In this document: one piece after another, positions 1 through 8,442 of the stretch
Position numbering within the stretch: the first letter of the stretch is position 1
Layout: every line of letters starts with the position of its first letter
Source of the DNA: an uncultured Kineothrix sp.
Lineage (GTDB): Bacteria; Bacillota; Clostridia; Lachnospirales; Lachnospiraceae
Length of the DNA stretch: 38,253 bases
Direction of reading: 5' to 3'
Assembly: GCA_910587275.1 (NCBI GenBank)
Contig: CAJUMD010000020.1
Location: 1-38,253, forward strand
Notes under the pieces: model-generated
The model's input: only the letters and a program-made list of their open reading frames with translations
Told to the model about the DNA's origin: nothing
Databases searched by the model: none
Position numbers and translations under genes: made by a program

Positions 1-108
1 GAAGCCCGGGGAGGCAGGGAGAAACCAAACAGGGGGTTCCGCTCCCGGCTTTTGCTGGTTATCAAAAAATGTAATGCCATATCATAGCATTCCTTTTTTT
101 CTACCCCG

Positions 109-135
109 CAAAAAACTCCCTCCTGTGCGTCCGCC
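109..135 (+). repeat. 27-bp upstream element, copy 1
   Basis: This stretch matches the reverse complement of 38143-38169 at 26 of 27 bases; the only difference is T124 against C. A shared AACATAAC follows a few bases later in both copies. Each copy points toward the nearest gene and ends about 40 bases before that gene's predicted -35 box. A shared regulator site is inferred; a dispersed repeat is the alternative. Confidence 0.6.
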
Positions 136-176
136 CATCAACATAACATTCGGAAAATAAATTTTTACAAAAAAGA

Positions 177-205
177 TTGTAAAATTTATTATTATTTTAT
201 ACAAT
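177..205 (+). promoter_or_regulatory. Predicted promoter of the first membrane-protein gene
   Basis: TTGTAA (177-182), a 17-base spacer and TACAAT (200-205) form a good vegetative promoter in a very A+T-rich stretch. The two boxes contain an inverted repeat, ATTGTA at 176-181 and TACAAT at 200-205, which could also serve as an operator. Transcription would start near 212, leaving a leader of roughly 75 bases before the ATG at 288. Confidence 0.55.
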
Positions 206-287
206 AAATTTGGAAAATACATATTAACGCAACAGGTGCGGATGTTTCCATCCGCCGGATGATTGATTATGGATGAGGAGGAGGACA

Positions 288-764
288 ATGGACACACAAA
301 TGGGAAACATGGTATTGGACGGGCAGGAGAAACGGGAGAATATGCTTCTGGGGATTATCGGGGCGCTTGCCGGGGTTTTACTCGGAGCCGTTTTATGGGT
401 TATCCTCGGACAGGTTGGATTTATCGCCGGAATTGCGGGTTATGCAATTGTATTCTGTGGGATGAAAGGTTATGGGATGCTTGGAAGGGTATTGTCAAAA
501 AAAGGAATCGTTATCTGCATTCTGCTTTCCATTGTGGCAGTTGTGGGCGCAGAGATGGTATCGCTGGCAATTATCGCTTTCAACGAATTGAATGAAGTGT
601 ATGGCATTACGCTCGGGGATGCCTTCCGTCTGCTGCCTGACCTGATGAAAGAACCGGAACTGGCGGGCGCTGTGGCAAAGGACCTGATCATCGGATACGC
701 CCTTTCCATATGGGCAAGCTATTCTTCCGTAAAAAGTATTTGGAGGAATACGGGGGCAAGATAG
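288..764 (+). CDS. Small integral membrane protein, unknown function (158 aa)
   Basis: I do not recognise the family. The ATG at 288 is preferred over an in-frame ATG at 273 because AGGAGGAGG (276-284) is then correctly placed as the ribosome site. The protein has a short polar start, two glycine/alanine-rich hydrophobic segments at about residues 18-55, and a third and fourth around 65-95 and 125-145, so it is probably a four-helix inner-membrane protein. It is followed by a strong terminator at 807-839 and has its own promoter, so it appears to be a single-gene transcript. Nothing in the sequence indicates a substrate or partner. Confidence 0.7.
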   Translation: MDTQMGNMVLDGQEKRENMLLGIIGALAGVLLGAVLWVILGQVGFIAGIAGYAIVFCGMKGYGMLGRVLSKKGIVICILLSIVAVVGAEMVSLAIIAFNELNEVYGITLGDAFRLLPDLMKEPELAGAVAKDLIIGYALSIWASYSSVKSIWRNTGAR

Positions 765-806
765 GCAACGGATACGGCGGAGCGATTTGAAAAAGGAAAA
801 ACAGGG

Positions 807-839
807 AAAACCGTGTCAATTATATTGGCACGGTTTTTT
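807..839 (+). terminator. Rho-independent terminator
   Basis: AAAACCGTG pairs with CACGGTTTT, and the stem continues inward through T-G, C-G, A-T and A-T pairs around a short loop. A run of six T follows. It closes the transcription unit of the upstream membrane protein. Confidence 0.85.
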
Positions 840-856
840 GCAAAGGAGGGGAGAGA

Positions 857-1240
857 ATGCGTTATACATGGCTGGATGATTACCTGCTGCAGAAGGAGGC
901 CGTGACAAAGGATTTACAGCCCGATTGGAACTGGGTCCGCTACAAGATTGGCGGGAAGATGTTTGCGGCCGTCTGTTTGAATGAAAAGAATGAGCCGTAT
1001 TACATTAACCTGAAACTGGAGCCGATGGAAGGCGAATTTTTAAGGGGACAGTATGAAGATATCGTGCCGGGATACTACTCCAATAAGGTTCACTGGAATT
1101 CCGTGAAACCGGACGGGGAAGTGCCGGATGATTTGTTAAAGGACTTGCTGGATAAGTCCTATCAGTTGGTGCTTGGCGGGTTCAGTAAGAAAAAGCAGAA
1201 GGAAATTTTGGGACCGGAAGCAGACGGCGGCGGGAAATAA
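857..1240 (+). CDS. MmcQ/YjbR family protein (127 aa)
   Basis: The protein has the length and pattern of the MmcQ/YjbR family (DUF419), compact proteins with a DNA-binding-like fold whose physiological role is poorly defined. Visible family features are an N-terminal helix, a central part reading RYKIGGKMFAAVCL followed by a strand with YINLKLEP, and the C-terminal signature HWNSVKPDGEVPDDLLKDLL leading into a final helix. The ATG at 857 follows a clear AAAGGAGGGG site. It begins just after the terminator at 807-839, so it probably starts its own unit, possibly shared with the broken P-loop gene and the DUF1963 gene downstream. No catalytic residues can be assigned. Confidence 0.8.
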   Translation: MRYTWLDDYLLQKEAVTKDLQPDWNWVRYKIGGKMFAAVCLNEKNEPYYINLKLEPMEGEFLRGQYEDIVPGYYSNKVHWNSVKPDGEVPDDLLKDLLDKSYQLVLGGFSKKKQKEILGPEADGGGK

Positions 1241-1281
1241 CGGGCTCCCGTTTTTGGCAGGGACCGCCGGAAACGGCAGAA

Positions 1282-1735
1282 ATGGGAACAGGAATGGGAA
1301 GAACCAATTATTTCGTGGAAGGTTTGCAGGGCGCCGGAAAATCTACATTGGTACGGCTGCTTTCCGGTAAGTTAAAAGATTATGAGGTGTTTCACGAGGG
1401 GGATTATTCTCCCGTCGATTTGGCGTGGTGCGCTTATGTCACGGAGGAACGGTACCGCCGGATACTGGCGGACTACCCGGCTCTCTGTGAAGAAATCGGC
1501 AGGAATACCGTGACGGAGGGCAGCCGGAAGATTATCTGCTATACGAGGATTTTGACGGAAGTGCCGGATTTTTACAAAAACATGGAAGAATATGAGATTT
1601 ACAACGGAAAACGGGACAGGGACTCCTTTGAACGGGTGGTTTCCGCTGATGGTCCGGTATTTGGAAGAATCGCCTTACGGGAAGGAACATGCCGTTATTT
1701 TGGAGGCAAAAAATAATAATTTGGCACGTGTGTAA
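1282..1735 (+). pseudogene. Decayed P-loop NTPase gene with internal deletion and frameshift
   Basis: The open frame from 1282 (or the ATG at 1294) gives an N-terminal P-loop, GLQGAGKST, followed by HEGDYSPVDLAWCAYVTEE and a helical part ending at EIYNGKRDRDSFERVV. It then runs into a sequence without protein-like character and stops at 1716. A different frame (codons from 1634 to the stop at 1733-1735) reads WFPLMVRYLEESPYGKEHA. From memory of related clostridial proteins, that segment belongs near the C-terminus, roughly 100 residues further on. The best reading is a kinase-like P-loop protein of about 250 residues that lost its middle and its frame. The upstream neighbour ends 41 bases earlier. 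An intact short protein of 144 residues is the alternative. Confidence 0.6.
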
Positions 1736-1800
1736 AAACGTTTCCGGGCACCGGCACGCTTGGGATGTCCGGGAGGACGGCACGGGGAAGGAGGAAAACC

Positions 1801-2694
1801 ATGGGGAAGAAACGGGAATATAACCCAAGTGACAAAGCAAGGAAAATTGTGGAGAAAATCAAGGAGATGACCGCGGTAGCGTCCGTTTCCGTTACGAGGA
1901 AAGAAGGCGGCGCCATACCGGCGCTTACCGACAGTAAGTTCGGCGGGGTGCCTTATTGGGATATGGAGAAAGAGTATCCGACGGACCAAAACGGAAGGAA
2001 GATGATTCTGCTGGCACAGATTCATTTTCCGGATTTACGGGAAGCCGGTTTGGACTTGCAGGAATTTGGCCCGCTCCTGCCGGCAGAGGGGATGCTGCAG
2101 TTTTTTATCACGCCGGAGGACGACTGTTTCGGTATGGATTTTGAGGAACCGGCATCCCAAAAGGATTTCCGCGTGGTGTATCATGGGACGGTGCGCGGGG
2201 ATGTAACGAGGGAGCAGGTGTTGGGGCTTGGTATCGTGACGGCGGGGGAATGTGAAGAATATACGCCTGTGCTCCGGGAAGCGGCGCTTTCCTTTGGCGT
2301 GGAAACCACTTATATGAATCCGAATGTGGCAGGGTTTTCCGCCGTCTTTGTGCAGGCGGTGAAAGCCGTAACGGGTGAGGAAATTACGGAGGAAACATGG
2401 TATGGGTATTTCGGGGAAGAAGACGAATCCTACCTGTATGACGAACTGCCCGCATTCGGGCACCGGATGTTCGGTTATCCTTCCTTTACGCAGACGGATC
2501 CCCGGGAAAACATGGCGGAGGAAGAAGCGGTTTATTACGACACGCTTTTGCTGCAGATAGACTCGGATATGGGGGAAGACGGGGACGATTATGTGCTGTG
2601 GGGGGACTGCGGGGTCGCTAACCTGCTCATGAATGGGGAGGCATTGCGGAAGAAGGATTTTGGCAGGGTGCTTTATAACTGGGACTGCTGTTAA
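1801..2694 (+). CDS. DUF1963 / YwqG-like protein (297 aa)
   Basis: The protein matches the DUF1963 (YwqG) family: an N-terminal segment with a conserved SKFGGVPYW-type turn (residues 50-60), a strand with MILLAQIHFPDL, a GMLQFFI strand, and a C-terminal block containing FGHRMFGYPSFTQTDPR and LLLQIDSD. These proteins are cytoplasmic, occur widely in Firmicutes and have no established biochemical role. The ATG at 1801 is chosen over one at 1765 because AAGGAGG lies about five bases before it. The acidic central part (DDCFGMDFEE) is ordinary for the family. It lies between the broken P-loop gene and the sulfatase-maturase gene, with 133 bases before the latter, so common transcription is possible but not shown. 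Confidence 0.8.
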   Translation: MGKKREYNPSDKARKIVEKIKEMTAVASVSVTRKEGGAIPALTDSKFGGVPYWDMEKEYPTDQNGRKMILLAQIHFPDLREAGLDLQEFGPLLPAEGMLQFFITPEDDCFGMDFEEPASQKDFRVVYHGTVRGDVTREQVLGLGIVTAGECEEYTPVLREAALSFGVETTYMNPNVAGFSAVFVQAVKAVTGEEITEETWYGYFGEEDESYLYDELPAFGHRMFGYPSFTQTDPRENMAEEEAVYYDTLLLQIDSDMGEDGDDYVLWGDCGVANLLMNGEALRKKDFGRVLYNWDCC

Positions 2695-2827
2695 AGGATG
2701 CGGTTTGGCGCGGCCTTTAACAGGAACAGGTTTTTAAGTTGCGGCAATATTGCGCCGGAGGGTATCCGGTGAGCCAATGTCCGGTTTCCGGGGAAAGGTA
2801 CCGGCGGAAAATAAGGAGTGGAACAGG

Positions 2828-3955
2828 ATGGCAGAACTGAATGTGCTGGTAAAACCGGCTTCGGGACTTTGCAATATGAAATGCGGTTATTGCTTTTATG
2901 CGGATGAAATGGAAAACCGCAGCAAGGCATCGTGCGGAATGATGCAGGAAGACGTTATGGAACAGGTGATTAAAAAATCGCTTGCTTTTGCAACAAATCG
3001 CTGCTCTTTTATGTTCCAGGGCGGTGAGCCTGCTTTGGCGGGTCTTCCTTTCTACCGGAAGTGGATGGAATATGAGCGGAAATATAATGTAAACCATGTG
3101 GAAATTTCCCATGCGATACAGACCAACGGGTATGCGTTAAACGGGGAATGGTGCCGCTTTTTTGCGGAAAACGGATTTATGGCGGGGCTGTCCCTGGACG
3201 GGATTATGGAGTCGCACGATGCTTACCGCAAGGATGCCTGCGGAAACGGCACATATACAAAGGTTTTGGCGGCTGCGGCGCAGTTACGGGCGGCACAGGT
3301 GGAGTTTAACGTGCTGACGGTGGTAAACGGCAAAACCGCGCCATTAATCCGGGAAATATATGATACGTACCGCGAACAGGGATTTCTTTGGCAGCAGTAT
3401 ATCGCGTGTCTGGACCCTATGGGGAAGGAAGCCGGAAGCATGGAATATTCCCTGACGCCGGAACGGTATGGGGAATTTCTGACGGAACTTTTCCGGTTGT
3501 GGGAGGAGGATGTGTGGAATGGCAGGCAGCCGTACATCCGGCAGTTTGAAAATTACATTGGCATTCTGCTTGGGGCAGAGCCGGAGTCCTGCGAACAAAG
3601 GGGAAGATGCAGCTTCCAAAACGTGGTGGAGGCGGACGGAAGCGTGTATCCCTGTGATTTTTATGTATTGGATGAATACCGGATTGGAAACGTGACGGAA
3701 GACGGCTTTGATTTCCGGGATATAATAGAGAAATACGGAAAGGGCATATTTGGGCAGCAGTCCCGGGAGCCCGCGGCTGCCTGCGCAGGATGCAAGTATT
3801 TTTTTATCTGCCGGGGCGGCTGCCGCAGACACAGGCAGCGGGCAGACGGGAGAAATTATTTCTGTAAGTCCTACCGGATGTTTTTTGATGCCTGCCTGGC
3901 AGGGATGCAGGAGATTGCGGCGTGGGTGCTTGTGAAAAGGGGGGAGGTACGGTAA
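2828..3955 (+). CDS. Anaerobic sulfatase-maturating enzyme, radical SAM/SPASM (375 aa)
   Basis: This enzyme oxidises the active-site Cys or Ser of sulfatases to formylglycine in the cytoplasm without oxygen. The radical-SAM cluster motif is C15-N-M-K-C19-G-Y-C22. The SPASM region carries C255, C261 and C276 for one auxiliary cluster, and C319, C322, C328, C332 and C346 complete the set. D277, directly after C276 in YPCDFY, corresponds to the catalytic aspartate known from the clostridial enzyme. Length and spacing fit the family closely. The ATG at 2828 is chosen because AAGGAGTGG precedes it; an upstream in-frame start at 2750 would add an unconserved tail. Its substrate is very likely the Cys-type sulfatase at 5962. 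The stop at 3953-3955 abuts the tauE regulatory region. Confidence 0.93.
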   Translation: MAELNVLVKPASGLCNMKCGYCFYADEMENRSKASCGMMQEDVMEQVIKKSLAFATNRCSFMFQGGEPALAGLPFYRKWMEYERKYNVNHVEISHAIQTNGYALNGEWCRFFAENGFMAGLSLDGIMESHDAYRKDACGNGTYTKVLAAAAQLRAAQVEFNVLTVVNGKTAPLIREIYDTYREQGFLWQQYIACLDPMGKEAGSMEYSLTPERYGEFLTELFRLWEEDVWNGRQPYIRQFENYIGILLGAEPESCEQRGRCSFQNVVEADGSVYPCDFYVLDEYRIGNVTEDGFDFRDIIEKYGKGIFGQQSREPAAACAGCKYFFICRGGCRRHRQRADGRNYFCKSYRMFFDACLAGMQEIAAWVLVKRGEVR

Positions 3956-3977
3956 TCCGTATCCGTATCTTAAAAAA

Positions 3978-4038
3978 CAGAAAAATCCATACGGATAACA
4001 TAATCTGATATAGCGCCCCCATCCCTGTCCGTTATACT
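3978..4038 (+). promoter_or_regulatory. tauE promoter with putative AraC box
   Basis: A 24-bp box at 3978-4001 begins CAGAAAAATCCATA and ends AACAT. It is identical at 22 of 24 positions to the box at 5854-5877. A -10 element TATACT lies at 4033-4038, 31 bases after the box, with no good -35, as expected for an activated promoter. ATCCGTAT (3961-3968) and ATACGGAT (3989-3996) form an inverted repeat overlapping the box. Binding by the neighbouring AraC protein is inferred. Confidence 0.6.
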
Positions 4039-4087
4039 GGAAGCAAACGGGAACAAAAGTCTTTCGGTATAAAAGGAGGGAAACGCC

Positions 4088-4876
4088 GTGGCAATATGTA
4101 TCATCGCGCTGGTATGTTTTTTTGCATCCGCAATGGGGAGCGTCTGTGGGATTGGCGGAGGGGTTATCATCAAACCGGTACTGGATGCGCTTGGAATTAT
4201 GGAGGTGGCAAGCGTATCCTTCCTGTCCGGCTGCACGGTACTGTCCATGTCCGCAGTATCCCTTTACGGAAACCTGAAAAATAAGGAAACGATCCGGTTC
4301 CGTAAACCGTTTGCATGGAGCATAACCGCGGGAAGCGTTTTGGGGGGAATCCTTGGAAAAGCGGCGTTCCGGGTTATTACCGGCAATATGGCGGACAAAA
4401 ACAGGATTGGGGCGGTTCAGGCTGCCGTCCTGCTTTGCCTTACGGCTGCCACATTGTTTTCTCATTGTGGGAAAACAAAGAAAACTGCCCGGAGCGCTGC
4501 CGACATGCCCCTTATTTTTGCCGTGGGAGCCGTACTGGGAATCCTGTCTTCCTTCCTGGGAATCGGGGGAGGACCCATGAACCTTGCCGTCCTCACCTGC
4601 CTGTTTTCCATGGAAACAAAGGAAGCAGCCCTGTATTCCATCCATGTCATCCTGTTTTCCCAAACCGCCGGTCTGTGTGCTGCCCTCGTCACCCAAACCG
4701 TTCCGCCGTTTCCGCCCGCCATGCTCTTTCTGATGTCCGGCTGCGGTGTTTTGGGCGCCCTTGCAGGAGCAAGGATAAACAAAAAAGCGGATAACCGGGT
4801 CGTGGATAAACTGTTTACCGTGCTTCTGCTTGTTATCATCGCCATTAGTCTGTACAATATCTTCCGCTATCTGTGA
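4088..4876 (+). CDS. TauE/SafE family anion exporter (262 aa)
   Basis: This is a polytopic membrane protein of the TauE/SafE family (formerly DUF81), which exports sulfite, sulfate or organosulfonates. The two-fold internal repeat is visible: GSVCGIGGGVIIKP near residue 20 and SSFLGIGGGPMNL near 155 each open a half with about four membrane segments. The start is GTG at 4088, with AAAGGAGGG correctly spaced; the next ATG, at 4096, is in another frame. Its position between a sulfatase maturase and a sulfatase, and the shared box upstream, suggest that it disposes of sulfate or sulfite released by desulfation. The gene converges on araC with 27 bases between the stops. The transported ion cannot be read from the sequence. 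Confidence 0.88.
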   Translation: MAICIIALVCFFASAMGSVCGIGGGVIIKPVLDALGIMEVASVSFLSGCTVLSMSAVSLYGNLKNKETIRFRKPFAWSITAGSVLGGILGKAAFRVITGNMADKNRIGAVQAAVLLCLTAATLFSHCGKTKKTARSAADMPLIFAVGAVLGILSSFLGIGGGPMNLAVLTCLFSMETKEAALYSIHVILFSQTAGLCAALVTQTVPPFPPAMLFLMSGCGVLGALAGARINKKADNRVVDKLFTVLLLVIIAISLYNIFRYL

Positions 4877-4903
4877 ATCCGGTTCCGGGCGCGTGTCTAA
4901 AAA

Positions 4904-5776
4904 TCATTCCCTGTCAAAAAACCATTCCGGGGTATTCGCATCCGCAATGCTTTGATAAAATTTGTGCGGCGCGACCCCCGTGCATTTCCGGAATACGCGG
5001 CTGAAATAAAGCGGATCCTCATACCCCACCAGCCGCGCCACCGTGGCAACGGACATGGAATTGGCGGTTAAAAACTCCTTTGCCTTTTCCATCCGCAGAT
5101 TGTTCAAAAACTGCATGGGCGGCACTCCCATCCGCTGTTTAAAGGTATGGGAAAAATAGCTTTCGCTTAATTTGCAGAAATCCGCCATGGAAGCCACTGT
5201 CCAGTTTTCCATGTATTTGGAGTTGATTTCCCGTATCAGCCGGTCCAGGGAAAAGTCATTTTCCGAATGGTGCAGCGTCTGGTCAAAGGAACGGTGGATT
5301 TTGGCAAGCAGTATGTAGAAATTTTCAAGAATCACATCTTCATAATATGGTTTCTTAAGCTGGAGCTCCGTAATGATGTATTGGAACAGGAGCTTAACGG
5401 AAAAATTTTCCCCGATATAACAAGTCCCAACCGCATACCGCTCCAAAATCTGTTCACACTGGTTTCCCGTAAAATGAATCCAGTACACTTCCGGTTTGTC
5501 CTGTGCGTAATAGGAATAAAACTGCGGGACGGAAGGACGGAACAGGACAATGCTGCCTGACGCCAGTTTCTTCCATTCACCGTCTATGCAGAAATGTCCG
5601 GCTCCTTTGTAGATATAAATAAGCTGGTAGTCAAGGCGTCCGTTTTCCCTTTTCAGGAAGTAATCCTGTGTTTGGAAAATCTGTTTTCCGCAGCAGTTAA
5701 TGAGCAGGGGAACGCTGTCGTCATAAAAACCGGTAATTCTTCTTTTGTTTCTTAAATGGCCGCAAATATTTACCAT
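4904..5776 (-). CDS. AraC family transcriptional regulator (290 aa)
   Basis: The N-terminal cupin-like sensor spans about residues 45-105 (LDYQLIYIYKGAGHF, SIVLFRPSVPQFY). The C-terminal AraC DNA-binding domain has a first helix-turn-helix around 192-213 (WTVASMADFCKLSESYFSHTF) and a second around 241-262 (MSVATVARLVGYEDPLYFSR), followed by the usual family signature. The start at 5776 is supported by AGGTGG five bases upstream and gives normal family length; a longer frame from 5923 would run through the sulfatase promoter. The gene is divergent from the sulfatase and convergent with tauE. The 24-bp box upstream of both makes it the likely activator. The inducer is unknown, most likely a sugar derived from the locus substrate. 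Confidence 0.92.
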   Translation of the reverse strand: MVNICGHLRNKRRITGFYDDSVPLLINCCGKQIFQTQDYFLKRENGRLDYQLIYIYKGAGHFCIDGEWKKLASGSIVLFRPSVPQFYSYYAQDKPEVYWIHFTGNQCEQILERYAVGTCYIGENFSVKLLFQYIITELQLKKPYYEDVILENFYILLAKIHRSFDQTLHHSENDFSLDRLIREINSKYMENWTVASMADFCKLSESYFSHTFKQRMGVPPMQFLNNLRMEKAKEFLTANSMSVATVARLVGYEDPLYFSRVFRKCTGVAPHKFYQSIADANTPEWFFDRE

Positions 5777-5853
5777 TTTTACCACCTGATTCCTTTCCGG
5801 GTCCGGCTCCGTGGCCGTACAAAAGGTTCCGGTTACAGAATAACACGAAAAAG

Positions 5854-5913
5854 CAGAAAAATCCATATGGAAAACATTTATTCCGATAGCGGCGGACGCT
5901 TTTTTTTTATAAG
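5854..5913 (+). promoter_or_regulatory. Sulfatase operon promoter with putative AraC box
   Basis: The second copy of the 24-bp box lies at 5854-5877 and differs from the tauE copy only at positions 15 and 19. A GATAGCG follows in both regions. The likely -10 is TATAAG at 5908-5913, 30 bases after the box, against 31 at tauE. The core TCCATATGGA is palindromic. No credible -35 is present, which fits dependence on an activator. Confidence 0.6.
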
Positions 5914-5961
5914 ATGTATCCATAAGATTTATCCACGGAAAAAGGGAAGGAGAGGACGGGG

Positions 5962-7506
5962 TTGGAGGAAAAACGCAAACGGAAAAAGCAGGTTATTTTA
6001 TTCATGACGGATACGACAAGGAAAGACATGGTGGGGTGCTACGGAAACCGGAAGATGTATACGCCGAATTTGGATTCACTGGCGGAGGAAGGGATACGGT
6101 ATGAAAATGCGTATACCTGCCAGCCGGTCTGCGGTCCGGCCAGGAGCGCGATTTTTACGGGAACATTTCCCCATTCCAACGGGGTGGTCACCAACGGCGT
6201 CCCGTTTGGGGCAAATGTGAAAACTATCGGCCAGCGGCTGACGGACAGCGGTATCCGGTGCGGCTATATCGGAAAATGGCATTTGGACGGGGGCGACTAT
6301 TTCGGTCTTGGGAAATGCCCGGAAGGATGGGAGGAAAAATACTGGTATGATATGCGGATGTATCTGGAGGAGCTGACGAAAGAGGAACGGATCCGTTCCA
6401 GGCAGTCGGATGAGGCTTACCGGTACGGTTTTTCGGAAGAATTTACCTATGCGCACCGCTGCAGCGACCGGGCGGTACGGTTTTTGGAGGAGTTTTCGGA
6501 GGAAGATTTTTTCCTTACGGTTTCCTATGATGAACCGCATGGCCCGTCCCTTTGTCCGGCGCCTTATAACAAAATGTACGAAGGATTCCGGCCGGAGTAT
6601 TCGCCGGAATTTGGGGACGACCTGAAGGGGAAACCCCTGCTGCAGCGGTTGTGGGCGGGGGATATGCCGGATGCCCCGGAGGATGACGTTCCACAGGCAT
6701 CGGAGTTCCTTTCCTTATTTTTGGGATGCAATTCCTTTGTGGACCATGAGATTGGACGCGTGCTGCACCGGATCAGGGAAAAGATGCCGGATGCGCTTGT
6801 AATCTTCACTTCGGACCATGGGGATATGCTGGGTGCGCACCGCCTGTCATCCAAAGGGGCGACGGCATATAAGGAGGCGGCGAACATTCCCCTGATTATT
6901 AAAGGCGGGGAAAAGGGAAAAATAGTAAAGGCGCCCGCATCCCATATCGATATTGTTCCCACGGTCATGGATTATTTCGGGCTGCCGCTGCCGAAACTGC
7001 TGGAAGGGAAAAGCATGCTCCCGCAGATTTACGATACGGCTAAAACGGTGAATGAGGTGGTGTTTACCGAATTTACCAGATACGAAATCGATCATGACGG
7101 GTTCGGGGGACTGCAGCCCATGCGGGCGGTGATTTCGGAGAAATACAAGCTGGTCGTGCATCTGTTGGACAAAGATGAATTTTATGACTTGGAAGCGGAC
7201 CCGTGGGAGCTGGATAACCGGATTGACGACGAAGCGTACCTGGATACCATACGGGAATACCATGCGCTTTTGATCCGGCATATGAATGATACCCGTGATT
7301 TATACCGCGGCTACCAGTGGTCCATGCGGCCGTGGAACAAAGGGTTTGTCCCCAAATGGAATAATGAAGGATATACGAGGCAGCGGGAAAACGAGGAATA
7401 TGAGCCGAGACAGTTGGATTACGATACGGGGCTTCCGATGGAGTCCGCGGTCCGGCACAAATATTTATACGAAAGGGAGGAGAACAATGGTTCGGACGAA
7501 GAATGA
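5962..7506 (+). CDS. Type I sulfatase, Cys-type, no signal peptide (514 aa)
   Basis: This hydrolase removes sulfate esters or N-sulfate using a formylglycine made from Cys57 in the motif C57-G-P-A-R61 (VCGPARSAIFTG). Other alkaline-phosphatase-fold landmarks are the first metal site VILFMTDTTR (D17), GKWHLDGG, and the second metal site FTSDHGDMLGAHRLSSKG. The start is TTG at 5962: AAGGAG lies nine bases upstream, and the first ATG, at 6004, would remove the conserved strand before D17. The N-terminus (MEEKRKRKKQV) has no signal peptide, so the enzyme is probably cytoplasmic. It overlaps the first permease gene by 20 bases. The sulfated substrate is not identifiable; a mono- or oligosaccharide from host glycans is a reasonable guess. 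Confidence 0.92.
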   Translation: MEEKRKRKKQVILFMTDTTRKDMVGCYGNRKMYTPNLDSLAEEGIRYENAYTCQPVCGPARSAIFTGTFPHSNGVVTNGVPFGANVKTIGQRLTDSGIRCGYIGKWHLDGGDYFGLGKCPEGWEEKYWYDMRMYLEELTKEERIRSRQSDEAYRYGFSEEFTYAHRCSDRAVRFLEEFSEEDFFLTVSYDEPHGPSLCPAPYNKMYEGFRPEYSPEFGDDLKGKPLLQRLWAGDMPDAPEDDVPQASEFLSLFLGCNSFVDHEIGRVLHRIREKMPDALVIFTSDHGDMLGAHRLSSKGATAYKEAANIPLIIKGGEKGKIVKAPASHIDIVPTVMDYFGLPLPKLLEGKSMLPQIYDTAKTVNEVVFTEFTRYEIDHDGFGGLQPMRAVISEKYKLVVHLLDKDEFYDLEADPWELDNRIDDEAYLDTIREYHALLIRHMNDTRDLYRGYQWSMRPWNKGFVPKWNNEGYTRQRENEEYEPRQLDYDTGLPMESAVRHKYLYEREENNGSDEE

Positions 7507-8431
7507 AGCGGTTTCTGCGGCGGTCAGAAGACGCCGGGCGGAGCGGCGGAAAACAAATGCGTGGTGCTGGCTGTTCATGGCGCTGGCGGTGGGATTTTAT
7601 CTCTTGTTCCAGGGGTATCCCATCCTTTGCAGCATCCAATATTCCCTGCTGGACTGGTCGGGAATGACGGCAAACGCTGCTTATGTGGGGCTGGAAAATT
7701 ACAGGGAACTGATGGGGGACGGATTGTTTTGGAATGCGTTTATCAACAGTTTTAAGTACATGGCAATGATTGTTCCTTTGGAGCTTGCAGTATCCCTGTT
7801 CCTGGCATACATGCTGAACGATGAAAAGTTAAAGGCGCGTTCCGTATACCGTACCATGTATTTCGTTCCGGTTATTACGACCGCGTCGGTGGTGGGCATT
7901 ATCATGATTTTTATATTAGGTGTGCAGGGACCGGTAAACCATGCGCTGACGGCGCTGCACCTGATGCGTTCCCCCGTCAATTTCCTGGGGAATGCCAAAT
8001 ATGCCCTGCCGGCCTTGGTGGTGATTTCCCTTTGGAAAGACTGCGGTACGTACATGATTTACTGGCTGGCAGGTTTGCAGGGGGTGTCCGCGGATGTCTA
8101 TGAGGCGGCGACCATTGACGGGGCAAACAGGCGGCAGACTTTCTTCCATGTCGTACTGCCTTTAATCGCCCCCACGGGAGGAATCATCGCCATTTTATGT
8201 GCCATCAATTCGCTCAAGGTGTTCGACATCGTAAAGACCATGACGGAAGGAGGACCGTTTTATGCCACGGATGTCATAGCCACTTACGTGTACCGGAATG
8301 CGTTTTCCAGTGAAATCGGAATGCCGAGACTGGGGTATGCCAGCGCGGCGGCATTGTTCTTTGGCGGGACGGTAATCCTGATTGGACTGGCATTAAATGC
8401 CGTGAAGGACCGTTTGGCAAAAAGCGTGTGA
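7487..8431 (+). CDS. CUT1-type sugar ABC transporter permease, MalF-like (314 aa)
   Basis: This is an inner-membrane permease of the carbohydrate uptake (CUT1) class. It has a basic N-terminus (RRRRAERRKT), six predicted membrane segments, and the EAA loop EAATIDGANRRQTFFHVVLP at about residues 205-225 that docks the ATPase. The start at 7487 is set by GGGAGGAG seven bases upstream; the gene begins 20 bases inside the sulfatase, indicating translational coupling. It pairs with the second permease at 8443 and the lipoprotein at 9424. No ATPase gene is present, which is usual for clostridial CUT1 systems served by a shared MsmX/MsiK-type ATPase elsewhere. Coupling to the sulfatase suggests import of a sulfated sugar. 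Confidence 0.92.
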   Translation: MVRTKNEAVSAAVRRRRAERRKTNAWCWLFMALAVGFYLLFQGYPILCSIQYSLLDWSGMTANAAYVGLENYRELMGDGLFWNAFINSFKYMAMIVPLELAVSLFLAYMLNDEKLKARSVYRTMYFVPVITTASVVGIIMIFILGVQGPVNHALTALHLMRSPVNFLGNAKYALPALVVISLWKDCGTYMIYWLAGLQGVSADVYEAATIDGANRRQTFFHVVLPLIAPTGGIIAILCAINSLKVFDIVKTMTEGGPFYATDVIATYVYRNAFSSEIGMPRLGYASAAALFFGGTVILIGLALNAVKDRLAKSV

Positions 8432-8442
8432 GGAGGATGGAG

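Noticed and set aside
3344..4696. A 450-codon open frame on the minus strand.
   Set aside because: It is antisense to the 3' part of the sulfatase-maturating enzyme and most of tauE, and its composition is low-complexity without any domain.
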